This document shows, one piece after another, positions 24,542-35,400 of a stretch of DNA of 64,000 nt. Position numbers and translations under genes: made by a program. Numbering within the stretch: the stretch's first letter is position 1; every line of letters starts with the position of its first letter. The notes below the pieces were generated by a model. The model saw only the letters and a program-made list of their open reading frames with translations. It was not told the DNA's origin and searched no databases. Location of the stretch: the NCBI GenBank assembly GCA_038373865.1, contig JAXGGA010000033.1, positions 310,001 to 374,000 of the forward strand. The letters are read 5' to 3'. The stretch is from Uloborus plumipes (Eukaryota; Arthropoda; Arachnida; Araneae; Uloboridae).

Positions 24542-25453
24542 CCCTAGCAGCATAATCTCATCGGCCGATGATCGGCCATTCATCGAAACCCGATGAAATT
24601 CATCGGGAATTGCTCCAATATGTCTCATCGGCCAATCAGAATCCGAGCAGCAAAATCCGATGAGTTTACGATGAGATTTGGAGCAATTTACGAGCAGTGC
24701 AGTCCCATGCCGATGAATTTAGGATCAATTTTGGATGAAAATACGATGAGAGTTGGATCAATTTAAAGAAAAAAGGGTAAAAAAGAAAAAAAGAGAGCAG
24801 TTTAGTTCCGTGGCAGTGAATTTTGGAACCTCTTTTTAATTTCCCTCAACCATTTGCGACTGGCCAACTCCAGCATCGAACCCGAGTTATCGGCGCGGAA
24901 AGCCAACGCTCTACCACCACGCTACCAAGTCTACGAATAATGAGATCAACACTGCATATTTAACAAAAATTTGAGATTAGGGAAAATTTTCATCAGAAAA
25001 TTTGATCTTTACGACCTCTTTCCGATGAAATCTGTAGCTTGGCATATTTTCATCGGGAAATTTGATTGGAAGTATATAGTTTTCCAATAACACATAGCTC
25101 GGTTAATTTTCATCGGGAAATTTGATCGGAAGGATATCGTTTTTCGATGGAATATAGCTCATCTTATTTTCATCGGGAAAGTTGATCGGAAGGATGTCAT
25201 TTTCCGATGGAATTTTACTCATCTTATTTTCATCGGGAAAGTTGATTGGAAGGATATCATTTTCGATGGAATTTTGCTCATCTTATTTTCATCGGGAAAG
25301 TTGATCCGAAACATACCGCTTTCCGATGAAAAGTAGCTCATCGAAAACCGTGCTCGGATACTGATCGGAACGATGTCGTCGTGCGTTACGGGATCAGTTT
25401 ACGAGGAGTTAGTTGATCGGCCGAGCAAAATCCGATGAGTTGATGCTACTTGG
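24542..25453. mobile_element. GATGAG-rich element with CCC..AG termini, long copy 1
   Basis: The left end is CCCTAGCAGCATAATCTCAT; the right end read inward is CCCAAGTAGCATCAACTCAT. In order it holds a CATCGG-rich left block, a tRNA-like module (about 24855-24930), five tandem units of 60 bp (about 25018-25320, each with TTTTCATCGGGAAA), and a CATCGG-rich right block. No reading frame of interest. Nearly identical to the next copy 52 bp away. No clear target duplication. Confidence 0.75.
24862..24930 (-). repeat. tRNA-like module inside the GATGAG-rich element, copy 1
   Basis: On the minus strand: GGTAGCGTGGTGGTAGAGC (A box), an anticodon-arm-like TTGGC-TTTCCGC-GCCGA with a seven-base loop that would give anticodon UCC, and B box GGTTCGATGC. 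The acceptor and T stems do not pair properly. The module is identical in position in both long copies and missing from the short copy at 10277-10693. Confidence 0.6.
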
Positions 25454-25505
25454 GTTGTCTCAGGCAAATTGAAATTTGAATTTCAATTTTCCCACTCCAA
25501 CAAAA

Positions 25506-26323
25506 CCCTAGCAGCACAATCTCATCGGCCGATGATCGGCCATTCATCGAAACCTGATGAAATTCTCATCGGCCAATGATCGGATTTCGATGAGTTCTCA
25601 TCGGGAATTGCTCCAATATATCTCATCGGCCAAACAGAATCCGAGCAGAAAAATCCGATGAGTTTACGATGAGATTTGGATCAATTTACGAGCAGTGCAG
25701 TCCCGTGCCGATGAATTTAGGATCAATTTTGGATAAAAATACGATGAGAGTTGGATCAATTTAAAGAAAAAAGAGAAAAAAGAGCGCAGTTTAGTTCCGT
25801 TGCGGTGAATTTTGGAACCTCTTTTTTATTTCCCCCAACCATTTGCGACTGGCCAACTCCAGCATCGAACCCGAGTTATCGGCGCGGAAAGCCAACGCTC
25901 TACCACCACGCTACCAAGTCTACGAATAATGAGACCAACACTGCATATTTAACAAAAATTTGAGATTGGGAAAATTTTTATCAGAAAATTTATTCTTTAC
26001 GACCTCTTTCCGATGAAATCTGTAGCTTGGCATATTTTCATCGGGAAATTTGATTGGAAGTATATAGTTTTCCAATAACACATAGCTCGGTTAATTTTCA
26101 TCGGGAAATTTGATCGGAAGGATATCGTTTTTCGATGGAATTTAGCTCATTTTATTTTCATCGGGAAAGTTGATCGGAAGAATATCGCTTTCCGATGAAA
26201 AGTAGCTCATCGAAAACCGGGCTCGGATACTGATCGGAACGATGTCGTCGTGCGTTACGGGATCAGTTTACGAGGAGTTAGTTGATCGGCCGAGCAAAAT
26301 CCGATGAGTTGATGCTACTTGGG
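25506..26323. mobile_element. GATGAG-rich element with CCC..AG termini, long copy 2
   Basis: Same structure as long copy 1: CCCTAGCAGCACAATCTCAT on the left, ...TGATGCTACTTGGG on the right. It has only three 60-bp central units (about 26015-26190), plus a small extra block near 25560-25600. High identity to copy 1 and the short 52-bp gap suggest a local duplication. Confidence 0.75.
25862..25922 (-). repeat. tRNA-like module inside the GATGAG-rich element, copy 2
   Basis: Practically identical to the module at 24862-24930. The whole module, including flanking CAACCATTTGCGACTGG, is conserved between the two elements. Confidence 0.6.
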
Positions 26324-27256
26324 AAGACATGTCTTTACATCCATAAGCTCACAATTTATGCATCAAGAAAAGCGTTCCTTGTAACACCGAAACAGGTTTC
26401 TGCAAATTCCTGCGCATTTATGTTTTTTAAATGTTGCATGATGTTTTTTCATTAATAAATGGCTTAAATTCAGCGTTCAGAACGAAAAATCTAATCTAAA
26501 TGATTGCAATAAAATTACCAATTTTGCGCTTGTAACAATGATTAAACGTTAAGTAGTATTTCAGTTATTTCTGGAGATTTTTTTTTTAAATTGGACTAAC
26601 GAGTTTCCGAATTTTATTCCCAGAAAAATAATTATGCTCTATGAGCAGAAAGTTTGTTCGCTCAAAATCTTATCTGACAGTACATTATCAGAGAAATAGC
26701 CTCTACAGTTTTTATGACCATTTAAACAAATTATCAAGCCAATTCTTGCAAAGGAAGAATTGCCTTACGGGTAGCATCATTTTGCCTTCCGTCATTACAT
26801 TGAGAGTAATAAAGGCAAAATATTGCGCGATAAATGATTTAGATAACAACTTTGCGGATATAACGGCATCAGTGAAATCTGTTTTCTACTTTTACACAAA
26901 CTGCGATTTGTTTTTATTCTTAGAATACATTTTGTGCTGAATTTTAACTGAAATAACGGAAGTAAATATAATGTGAAAATATAATTAAGAAGGCATTTTT
27001 CTTTTAAATTTGTTTGTTGAAAAAGCAATTAAAGAGATTTTTTGTTACTATAAAGCACGAACGTACTGAAATCAATTATTATTGGGACAATAAATAATCA
27101 AATATGGTATAATGGGTAGTTTAATAAATTAATTCAATCGCAAAGCAATAATCAAAAGTTACATTTAATTAACATAAATAACACTGTACAGTGTTTAATG
27201 TTTTTTTCTTAATTGCTATGGGTGTTTAGCAATTGTCACCTGTTCTGTTGCCCATA
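26324..27256. other. Spacer with one perfect palindrome
   Basis: No gene recognised. AACACTGTACAGTGTT at 27180-27195 is a perfect 16-bp palindrome. It looks like the two CACTG/CAGTG ends of the mini-element family brought together. Confidence 0.35.
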
Positions 27257-27692
27257 TCTATGTATATAAAAATTGATGGTATGTATGTATTTTTCTTATA
27301 CAAATCCGGTTTTCGTCGGATTTTTATCAAACTTGGCACAGAGGTTCCTCGATGCACTAGAATTCCAAAAAGTAGGGTTTTAAAATTTAAAAAAAAAATC
27401 CAAAAAGTTCAAAAATCAAATGTTTTGTCTCAAAATGGCTTTTTTTAAAATCAATTTTAAAGAAATAGATTAACAGGGATAAGCCTTTAAGCATACGAAT
27501 TGATAAAATGTTACACATTTAGATATGAGCATTTTCCAACAAAGATTACGATTAACAATGAATTATCAATTTAAGGCTCACTCATTTAATTTTAGCATGA
27601 AATAAGTTTAAAACAATTAAAATTCATGTTCTAATTACCTTGAGACATTCTTGGCTTAATAAGCGCCCGGGCAACGCCGGGTAATAAGTTAG
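27257..27692 (+). mobile_element. Helitron-like non-autonomous element
   Basis: Begins TC (TCTATGTATATAAAAATTG) after an A. It ends with a GC hairpin (CCCGGGCAACGCCGGG, 27666-27681) a few bases before TTAG, followed by T. A 5' TC, a 3' hairpin, a CTRR-like end and insertion between A and T are Helitron hallmarks. The 'CGGGCAACGCCGGGTA..AGTTAGT' tail is common in arthropod repeats. No Rep/helicase coding. The CTRR end is TTAG here, a one-base departure. Confidence 0.55.
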
Positions 27693-29054
27693 TATGTAAA
27701 TAAATTTATTATAATTTTCTCAAGATAGGAATGGTCATTTTAAAGACGTTTGAAATTGCGCCTAACTTGTATCGATTGATAACGTTACGTTACGTTCAAA
27801 TATGCAAATTAGACGTCCACGTTTTTGAAAAAGAAAAAAAAAGATTGAATAAAAAAAAAAAAAAGAATTAACTGATTTGTGTTACATGAATACCGAAACA
27901 AATACCTACAAATTAGTTTCGTTAACTTACGTTTAAAATATCCGATTCCTAAATTTTGTTTGCTTGTTCATGCCTAAATCCTAATAATGAATAAAAACTG
28001 CTAGAGCTATAGGAATTCAAAAAGTTGTTTTTATGAATCAAAAATATTTTCCGTGTACAAACTATTATTTATCTCACATTAGGACATAAATCTTTTCGCA
28101 TTAAGGTAGTTGATTGCTGCTTTCATCTTATATTATAATTGGATTAAAAAAATATTTTATCATGGCAAAAACAACCATTATATTTATCCATGCGCCTTTT
28201 TTTTAGATTGCGTAATAAACTGATGATAAAAACTCTTTTCTTCGATCTCTTCTACTTTTTTCTTTAGTATTATGATGTTTTTAATTTTTTGTTTCAATTA
28301 AAAGCGGCCATGACATGAACATGAAAAAAAAAGTTGGTTCCGAGCAACTGCATTTTAACTGAATAAATGATTACATCTTTTGGTAAAACAATTTTATCGA
28401 CCAAGAGTAGTCGAACTCCACGGCATATAAAAGAAACAGTGAAATGATTACACTGTGAAAAAGAAAAAAAAAGCGAACGTCATAATTATTACAAATAATA
28501 AACTCCTACTTAGTAGCATAACGAAAGCAGGACAACAATAAAAAAAATGTGCTACTCCTCAATTCTTGAATGATAGATAATTATACATTCAGAGAGAGCG
28601 AATTTAAAATTTCAATGGGAAAAAAGACAAAGAGAGAGGAAAGAAGAAACATAAATACCTAACACTTTATTTCTTGAGAAATTTTAACACTAGAAAACGT
28701 TCTGCTTTCGTCACGTTTTAAATGAGTTCAGTGAAATGTTTCACGAAAACGTGTTGAAAAATAAATTCGATTTGTATGTTATTCAAAAAGCAAAAAAGAA
28801 ACAAAAAAAAATTTCATTCATCGTAAGTTTAAAAGAAAAAAAATCATTAACATATCTTTCCGATTTTTCCTATATACTGTTTTAGAACGGGAAAATGATA
28901 GAAATGTCGACATTTTGTGTCAAAAAAATTAATTGAATATCTGGTTTTACACACTAAATGAAATTAAATGTCTCTATCTTATTGAGTAAAAAAACGAATG
29001 TAAAAATGAATTGAAGACTTTTTATTGAAATGTATGGAGTTAAATTCTATCATA
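27693..29054. other. AT-rich spacer, nothing recognised
   Basis: Many homopolymer A runs; no gene or element end supported. Confidence 0.35.
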
Positions 29055-30484
29055 CACTGGCGGAAAAAAAAAATCCCAACACCAAGAAAGACTTGTGTTA
29101 GATAAACGAAATTTGGTAGGCGTGTTTATACAACTGAAAGATGACATCGATTGAAATTTCGTGTTCTGCGCATAAGTGTGGCGCAGCTGGCGTCACTCAG
29201 AACATGCAAATAAGGCTTGTTTTAAAAGCGTGTTGTGAAGCTCATGTGTATTATTTTTCAGTAAAATTTGACGAATTGCGTTCATGTCAGCCAGGAATGC
29301 CTTTAAGAAGACGAAGAAGCCATTATCAACAGCTCACCGAGTTTAAACGAGGTCGTACAATTTGGCTACGAGAGGGTGGCTTTTCATTTCGCGATACTGC
29401 AGAAAGACTTGGGTGGGAATGTTTCCACCATGCATGATTATTGGAAGCTATGAGCAAGGAATGGTATTACCTCAAGAAGATCGAGTTCCGAGCTGCAACG
29501 TGGCACGACTGAGAAGGAAGATCGCCGAATCTTGCGTACGGCTGTGGCGCATCGTACTGCATCTGCGGCTGACATTCGAGCTGCAGTTGGTACCGTCGTG
29601 ACCCAAGGAACGGTAAGAAACTGTTTACTTCAAGGACAGCTCCAAGCCAGGCAGCCTGTAGCCGGTATTCCATTGACTGCAAACCATTGCCTTTTCCGAC
29701 GGCAGTGGTGCCACGACAGAGCTCACTGGAGGTCCGAGTGGAGATCTGTTGTAATTTTTGATGAAAACAGATTCTGAATTAGTGCCAGTGGTGGCTGTAT
29801 ATTGATCAGAAGGAGGCAAGGGGACTGCCTGCATCCAAGCGGTCTACGGCCTAGACACACGGGACTCACGCCTGGAGTTATGGTCTCTGGAGCAATTTCC
29901 TACGACAGCAGGGGCATTTTTGTGGTTATCCCAAACTCACTGACTGCAAAATTTGTCGTCATTCTATTAATTTAAAAAGTAGTACAGCCCTTCATGAGTA
30001 GCATTCAAGGGGGTATTTTTAAACCGGATAACGCTCGCCCTCATATCGCTGCTGTAACGCAATGTGCTCTACAGAGTGCTGACATGTTACCATGACCTGC
30101 AAAATTACCAGGTCTGTCTCCAATTGATAACGTATGGGATATCATTGGACGGCACCTCGAGCATCATCCACAGTCAGCAATGACGGTCCTAGAATTGACA
30201 CAGCAAGTGCAACAAGCATGGCACTCCATACCACAAAGTGACATTCGGAAGCTGTATTACATAATGCATGCACGCTTGCAGGCTTGCCTTCAAAATTCTG
30301 GAGGTTACACCCTCTATTAAATTAACATAATTTCACATCTGCACAGCATTTTCTTGAGCTTAAATTAGCCAGTGATTTTGTACATTTAATCAATTAAACA
30401 TGTTAACTAGACAATTGCATTACCCAAATTTCATTACTCTACGGCAATTTTTTCTTGGTGTTGGAATTTTTTTTTCCGCCAGTG
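29055..30484 (+). mobile_element. Tc1-like transposon, dead copy B
   Basis: 1,430 bp with the same CACTGGCGGAAAA / TTTTCCGCCAGTG ends as copies A and C. TA precedes it (29053-29054); the right flank is now CA, probably a mutated TA. Same orientation as A and C. Confidence 0.9.
29297..30320 (+). pseudogene. Tc1 transposase pseudogene (copy B)
   Basis: Starts ATGCCTTTAAG and reads the helix-turn-helix region to GRTIWLREGGFSFRDTAERL. It then shifts frame at about 29410 and stops at WECFHHA. The nonsense TGA in the 'LPW' segment (30093-30095) is shared with copies A and C. A private in-frame change follows DENRF, where TTCTGA stops the catalytic-domain frame. The C-terminal GGYTLY and TAA (30318-30320) remain. 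Confidence 0.85.
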
Positions 30485-31079
30485 CATTTTGCTTCCAACC
30501 AGTTGCAGAGAAAAAAAATTCTTCGAAAATAAGAGTATGGATAGATATAAATGTCAATAAACAAGTTTTCTTATTTGTACAGTAAATGAAAAAGGAGTTA
30601 AAAAAGACAGTGTATTATATTAATAACCAGGTACAAAAAAATGTCAGCGTGATTTTTTTTTTTTTTTTTTGTAATAGCGATATATACAGCTTTCAAATTA
30701 GTGTCCCAAATATTCTCATTTAGTACTAAAAATGTCATCTTTATTAACAGAAAATACCCCGTATTTTTAACACATGTTTCTATATTTGTACTTTTTAAGA
30801 GATAAAATTCTTTAATAGCTTAATTTTATAATAGTATGTAAAAACATTTATGGGGAAAAAGCAGGTGAAAAATAAAAAAGTTTCCTTTTTTTACAACCGA
30901 AGAAGTAAAACTATAAAACGTAATTTGGAAAATTTAAAACCTCATTTGTTATTGAACTTTCGAAAGGTTTCCTTTGTGAGATTTATTATTTAAAAATCAA
31001 TCATTTGCATAGACTAAATCGCACTCTACTTACAAAGGAAATCAATAAACATAACGAAAATAAAAATGTTTTTATAATA
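30485..31079. other. Spacer, nothing recognised
   Basis: AT-rich, no feature supported. Confidence 0.35.
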
Positions 31080-31620
31080 AAACATTATGTTTGATTCAAA
31101 ATATTTTCCATGATGTGAATGTGTAAATAAATGAATGAGTAACTGAATGAATAAATTAATTAACCAATGCATGAGAGAAAAAAAAAAGAGTTTATTAGAT
31201 AGTGAATATTTAAGATAATATGTGAATGAATGAATACCTCAGTTAATTAGTAGGTAAATAAATGTAAAGACGAAGTATGTCCAAAGTTAATAAATGTCAA
31301 GAAATAAAGAAATACCTAAGTATTTTATTAAATGAATGAGAAAAAAAGTGAAACGAACTATTTCACTCTACCCTATCCGTTTTTTCCTCGTTTATATATA
31401 GAACTATTTATTTTTTGACTAGAATCAACCATGTGTTGAGGATTATTAGTTATGAGTTAAAAAATTGGTCAGTTAGGTAGAACTGCACACTGAAAATATT
31501 TTACAATTTCACTTTGTCCCGCTAATTTACTTTGCCCCACATTCTCCCATTTACATTACACTGTTACATAATTCTTAAAGCATCTGGAGAAAAAAAAATA
31601 TTACGCCATTTGACAACTTC
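31080..31620. repeat. Old interspersed repeat, copy 2
   Basis: Diverged counterpart of 9600-10260: TGAATGAATAAAT-type tract, then TTTTGACTAGAATCAACCAT and GAAAATATTTTACAATTTCAC in the same order. Boundaries approximate. Confidence 0.35.
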
Positions 31621-32086
31621 TCAAACTTCATTATTTTCAAGTAATGGATCCTTTAATATATGCTTAATTTCACTGAAGGTAGCAGTTTTCTCAAATTGCT
31701 AACTTAAAATTGATTTTCTTTACCGCATTTTCCAATAAAGATCGTCTATTTTAATGGACTTTTAATAAAGACAAGCTAAGATTGCTTTTAGGCAAATTAC
31801 GGAATATTACTCATTTTCCAAAGTTTACCTTTTCCCTTTGGCGCACTAGGTTGTCTTCTTTTAACACAATTTAAAGCAAATGAGGAGCTGAAGAGCTCTA
31901 AACACGACAGGTTGAAGTGAGTAACCGATTTTATCTTCATCATTTTCAATACAGCTGGAACTTTAACGGTTTATGATATTGTTGTGTAAGAAATTTGTAG
32001 TATATTTAAAAATGCTTATTTTAATAAGTGATCAAATCAGAAAAAAATACTTGCAATACAGTTGGTTCATAATGGAGTAGTTCATG
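31621..32086. other. Spacer, nothing recognised
   Basis: AT-rich, no feature supported. Confidence 0.35.
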
Positions 32087-32461
32087 CACTTTAAAAAATG
32101 AATGTTTTTACAGTAAAATACAGCTAATTTTATAGTAACAAAAGTAAAATTTGCCAAATTTACAGTAAAAACTGTTAAACTGCTAATTTTAGAGCAATAA
32201 ACTGTAAAATTGTTAATTTTAGTTTATTACCGTGCATTTTACAGTTTTAAACTGGAACCTCTGCTGCCAGAATTATACTGTTGTTTTTACAGTATTATAC
32301 AGCGAAATTTTACGGCAATAAACTGTAAAATTCCTAACTTTACAGTAATTAACAGTAAAATTACTAGTTTTACAGTTTCTTGCTGTAAATTTTACAGTTT
32401 AAAATTGGAACTTCGGCTGCCAGTATTATACTGTAAAAACAACAGCTTATTTTTTGCAGTG
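32087..32461. mobile_element. Self-complementary CACTG mini-element, copy 5 (opposite orientation)
   Basis: Starts CACTTTAAAAAATGAATGTT and ends ATTTTTTGCAGTG. Contains CTGGAACCTCTGCTGCCAG and CTGGAACTTCGGCTGCCAG modules and several TTTACAGTTTATTAC palindromic units. 375 bp; same orientation as copies 4 and 6. Confidence 0.8.
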
Positions 32462-35400
32462 TGGGTTTTAAAGGGATAGAAACTTCACAGTAAAAATATT
32501 ACGTTTATGGTGGTAATGGAGCGAGTTTCAGAAAACCTGTCAGAAAGCATTTATTGAAGGAAGCGGAGATAATGCTATTAATGATATTCAACAAGTTACT
32601 TTTTTCAAGCATTTTCCGTTAAAAAATTAAAGTCATTAGCAGAATCAAGATGTAAATTTATAAGCTTTATTTTCTCAAGAAATAATTTCATTTAGAAAAA
32701 AAAATACATATTTTTTGACTTTCATTCAGACATTTTAGAGTTCCTGACCGGAAAGAGATATTTTACATAGAGGTGCGGAAAGAACTTGTAATGCAAACTT
32801 CCCAAAATACTTCATCAAAGAAATGCAGTTTGAAACAAACTATATCTCTTACAATTTTACAGCCAGAAAAAATGTACTTAATTTAATTTTCAGCCTATAA
32901 AATGATCGTACTTTCTCGTGTTTTAAAAAGTTAATTAGTTCAAATTATATGAATCATAAATTTAATTGGGAAAGGATCGAAACCTTACTCTCTGCTTCCA
33001 TGAAAAAAAGGAAGCACTGTTTTTATTATTAGGAATAAGAATTTATTCCTTTTCAAAATTAATTGGGATAGTCAGAGGATTGGAAAGCTGTATGAAACAA
33101 AATTTTTTTATAATTCTGTTTTAATTAATCTGAAATAAATATAGCAATGAGTTTTACAAAACTCAAGCCTAGTAATTTATGTGAACTATTATTCTTGTTA
33201 AGACATAAATTAAAAACACATATGTCTTATTTTCTCAATTAAAATTAAGGAATAGCATTGTATATTTTTAATTGCATTCAAATTCATATGCGAATCAAAG
33301 TTTTTTACCGTAGTTTTTTTAAATTTTATTTTTTTAATTTTTAACTCAAAAAAAAAAAAAGCTAACGCTTAATGGTATTTTAAGAAAATATAAAGTTGAA
33401 AGTTAAGTTTAGGTATTTTTTGATATTTTTGATACGTCAACGAAATGCATTTACTGTCCTCTTATCACTGCATTTCCTCTGCTTCCATGTCACACCCCGG
33501 AACAGAAGTGACAGAAATAAAATAATAAACAAATAAATAAAAAAATAAAATTTTGAAAATAAAAACAGCGTTCGAGGAAGTCGAGCTTTAGGCAATATTA
33601 GGTATAACTGGTTTATTCTCAAGTACAATGATACGCTCGAAGCATTAGTAACATTACGTTTACTGGTTGGTGGTTTAAACTAAACTGTTTCTAAATTATG
33701 AAAATTTATTGATGTGTGAATTTTTTTATTATATCGTTTCGACACTCTAAGTACCAGTTTTGTAAACCAACTTAGGTAGAGTTTTGTATCAAGAAAACTC
33801 AATAATGTTAGGTTTTTAACCAGCACTGAAAAAATGCGAAACGTTATACTATTAAATTTTCCTATGGATGTCTGTAACACATTTGGATTTGTGAAAGTAT
33901 TTTCATGACTTAAAATACAGGCTCTGATTAAAGGCTCCCATACACGGGGAGCTAGCTTATCCGACATTTTGTTTCGAAAAAGTACACACGTGATAACACT
34001 AGTATCTGTAGAAAAATCTAGTTGAAAAAAACTGGTGACTAACTGTCAGTTTTGTTACTTCTTTGATGTAAGTAACACATTTCAGTCATAAGCTACTATT
34101 ATATTTAAAAAATCAGTTATCTTGTTTAATTTGCGCAAAGTAGTCTTTTACTCACATACTCATCAATTATTTGTTTACGACGTAGCAACCAGTTACTATA
34201 ATATTGTGTATCAAAATGCTTCAGATTAAACAGGATCTAAAGCTTTTGTAACCAAAATGTTGAATATATCTCTTTATTTTCAATTCTTTTTATTTCTTTT
34301 GGAAAAAATTTCCGCAATCAGAAACGTTGCTTCCTTTTTGAAGCTAAATTATTGTTTTAACCGAAGAATTGTGCTAATCAGCTAAATTCATTTTACATTG
34401 CTTACGATTTAAGCTTCACTTAGTAATGGATACAAAGCGAACAATTATTGCAGCTAAATTTAAACTTCTTACTTTATTCTCTTTGCAACATTCGTGAAAT
34501 TAATATTATGCAATATTTTACCAAACGATTCACTTCTGATTACTTTGTTTTCATCCACTTTACTTAATATCAATTAGTTATTTAAAGCAGTAATAATATT
34601 TGCATATCAAAGGGAATTTCACTAAAATATACCATTTGCCATTAGCTTGTTCAATAACTCTTTGTATTTCAATATTCAGCATTGTTATATAGCTACTTTA
34701 ATGAAGTTTTAATTTAACTTTCAAAAGCCTTTATAAACAATGCATAGAGACACAAAACTATGTATATTTATTTATGCTTAGTGTTATACGCCGATATAAG
34801 CAAGACTATTTTGTATTTAAGTAATTACAACAGCAATAAATAATAAAAGTAAGTAACTAATGAAAATTTATATCTCTTGGGAAAAATCGCATATAAATTT
34901 TCAAAACTAGAGAGTATGCTTGCATTTCGTTCCAGAATACAACTTTTGCAATGAAATTGAAATTACTTCCCATGTAATAAGTAACAGAAGATTTATTCCA
35001 TAACATAATGATATATAACGAAATGATAAATATCGAAACTTTATTTCGTAGATTTTACTTTCGTTTAATTTCAGGTTTTTTTCCTCATATTCATTGCAAA
35101 AACTTTTGAGAAGATACTGATTATTTTCGGAGCATTCCAAAACGCTACTAAAAACATCTAACAACTTATATTCGCAAGACAAATGCATTTTGTGAAAGAT
35201 TTTATTGAAAGTAGCACACGATATTCAAGCATAGAAAAATATTTTACTGATTCAGAAAAGCATGAAATAGTTGTTAGCAGTTTTACAGTTAGTAATTTTA
35301 ATCAAAATGAAAAAGATGCATACCTCATACTAATTTTTAAACTTTTATTGAAAGCAAATATTCTAAAAACTTTTCTTATTTGATTTTATTGACTCATGTT

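Noticed and set aside
24862..25922. tRNA genes at 24862, 25862, 15043, 12662 and 49536
   Set aside because: A and B boxes are present, but acceptor or T stems do not pair. The copies lie inside repeats, so they are SINE heads or tRNA-derived modules.
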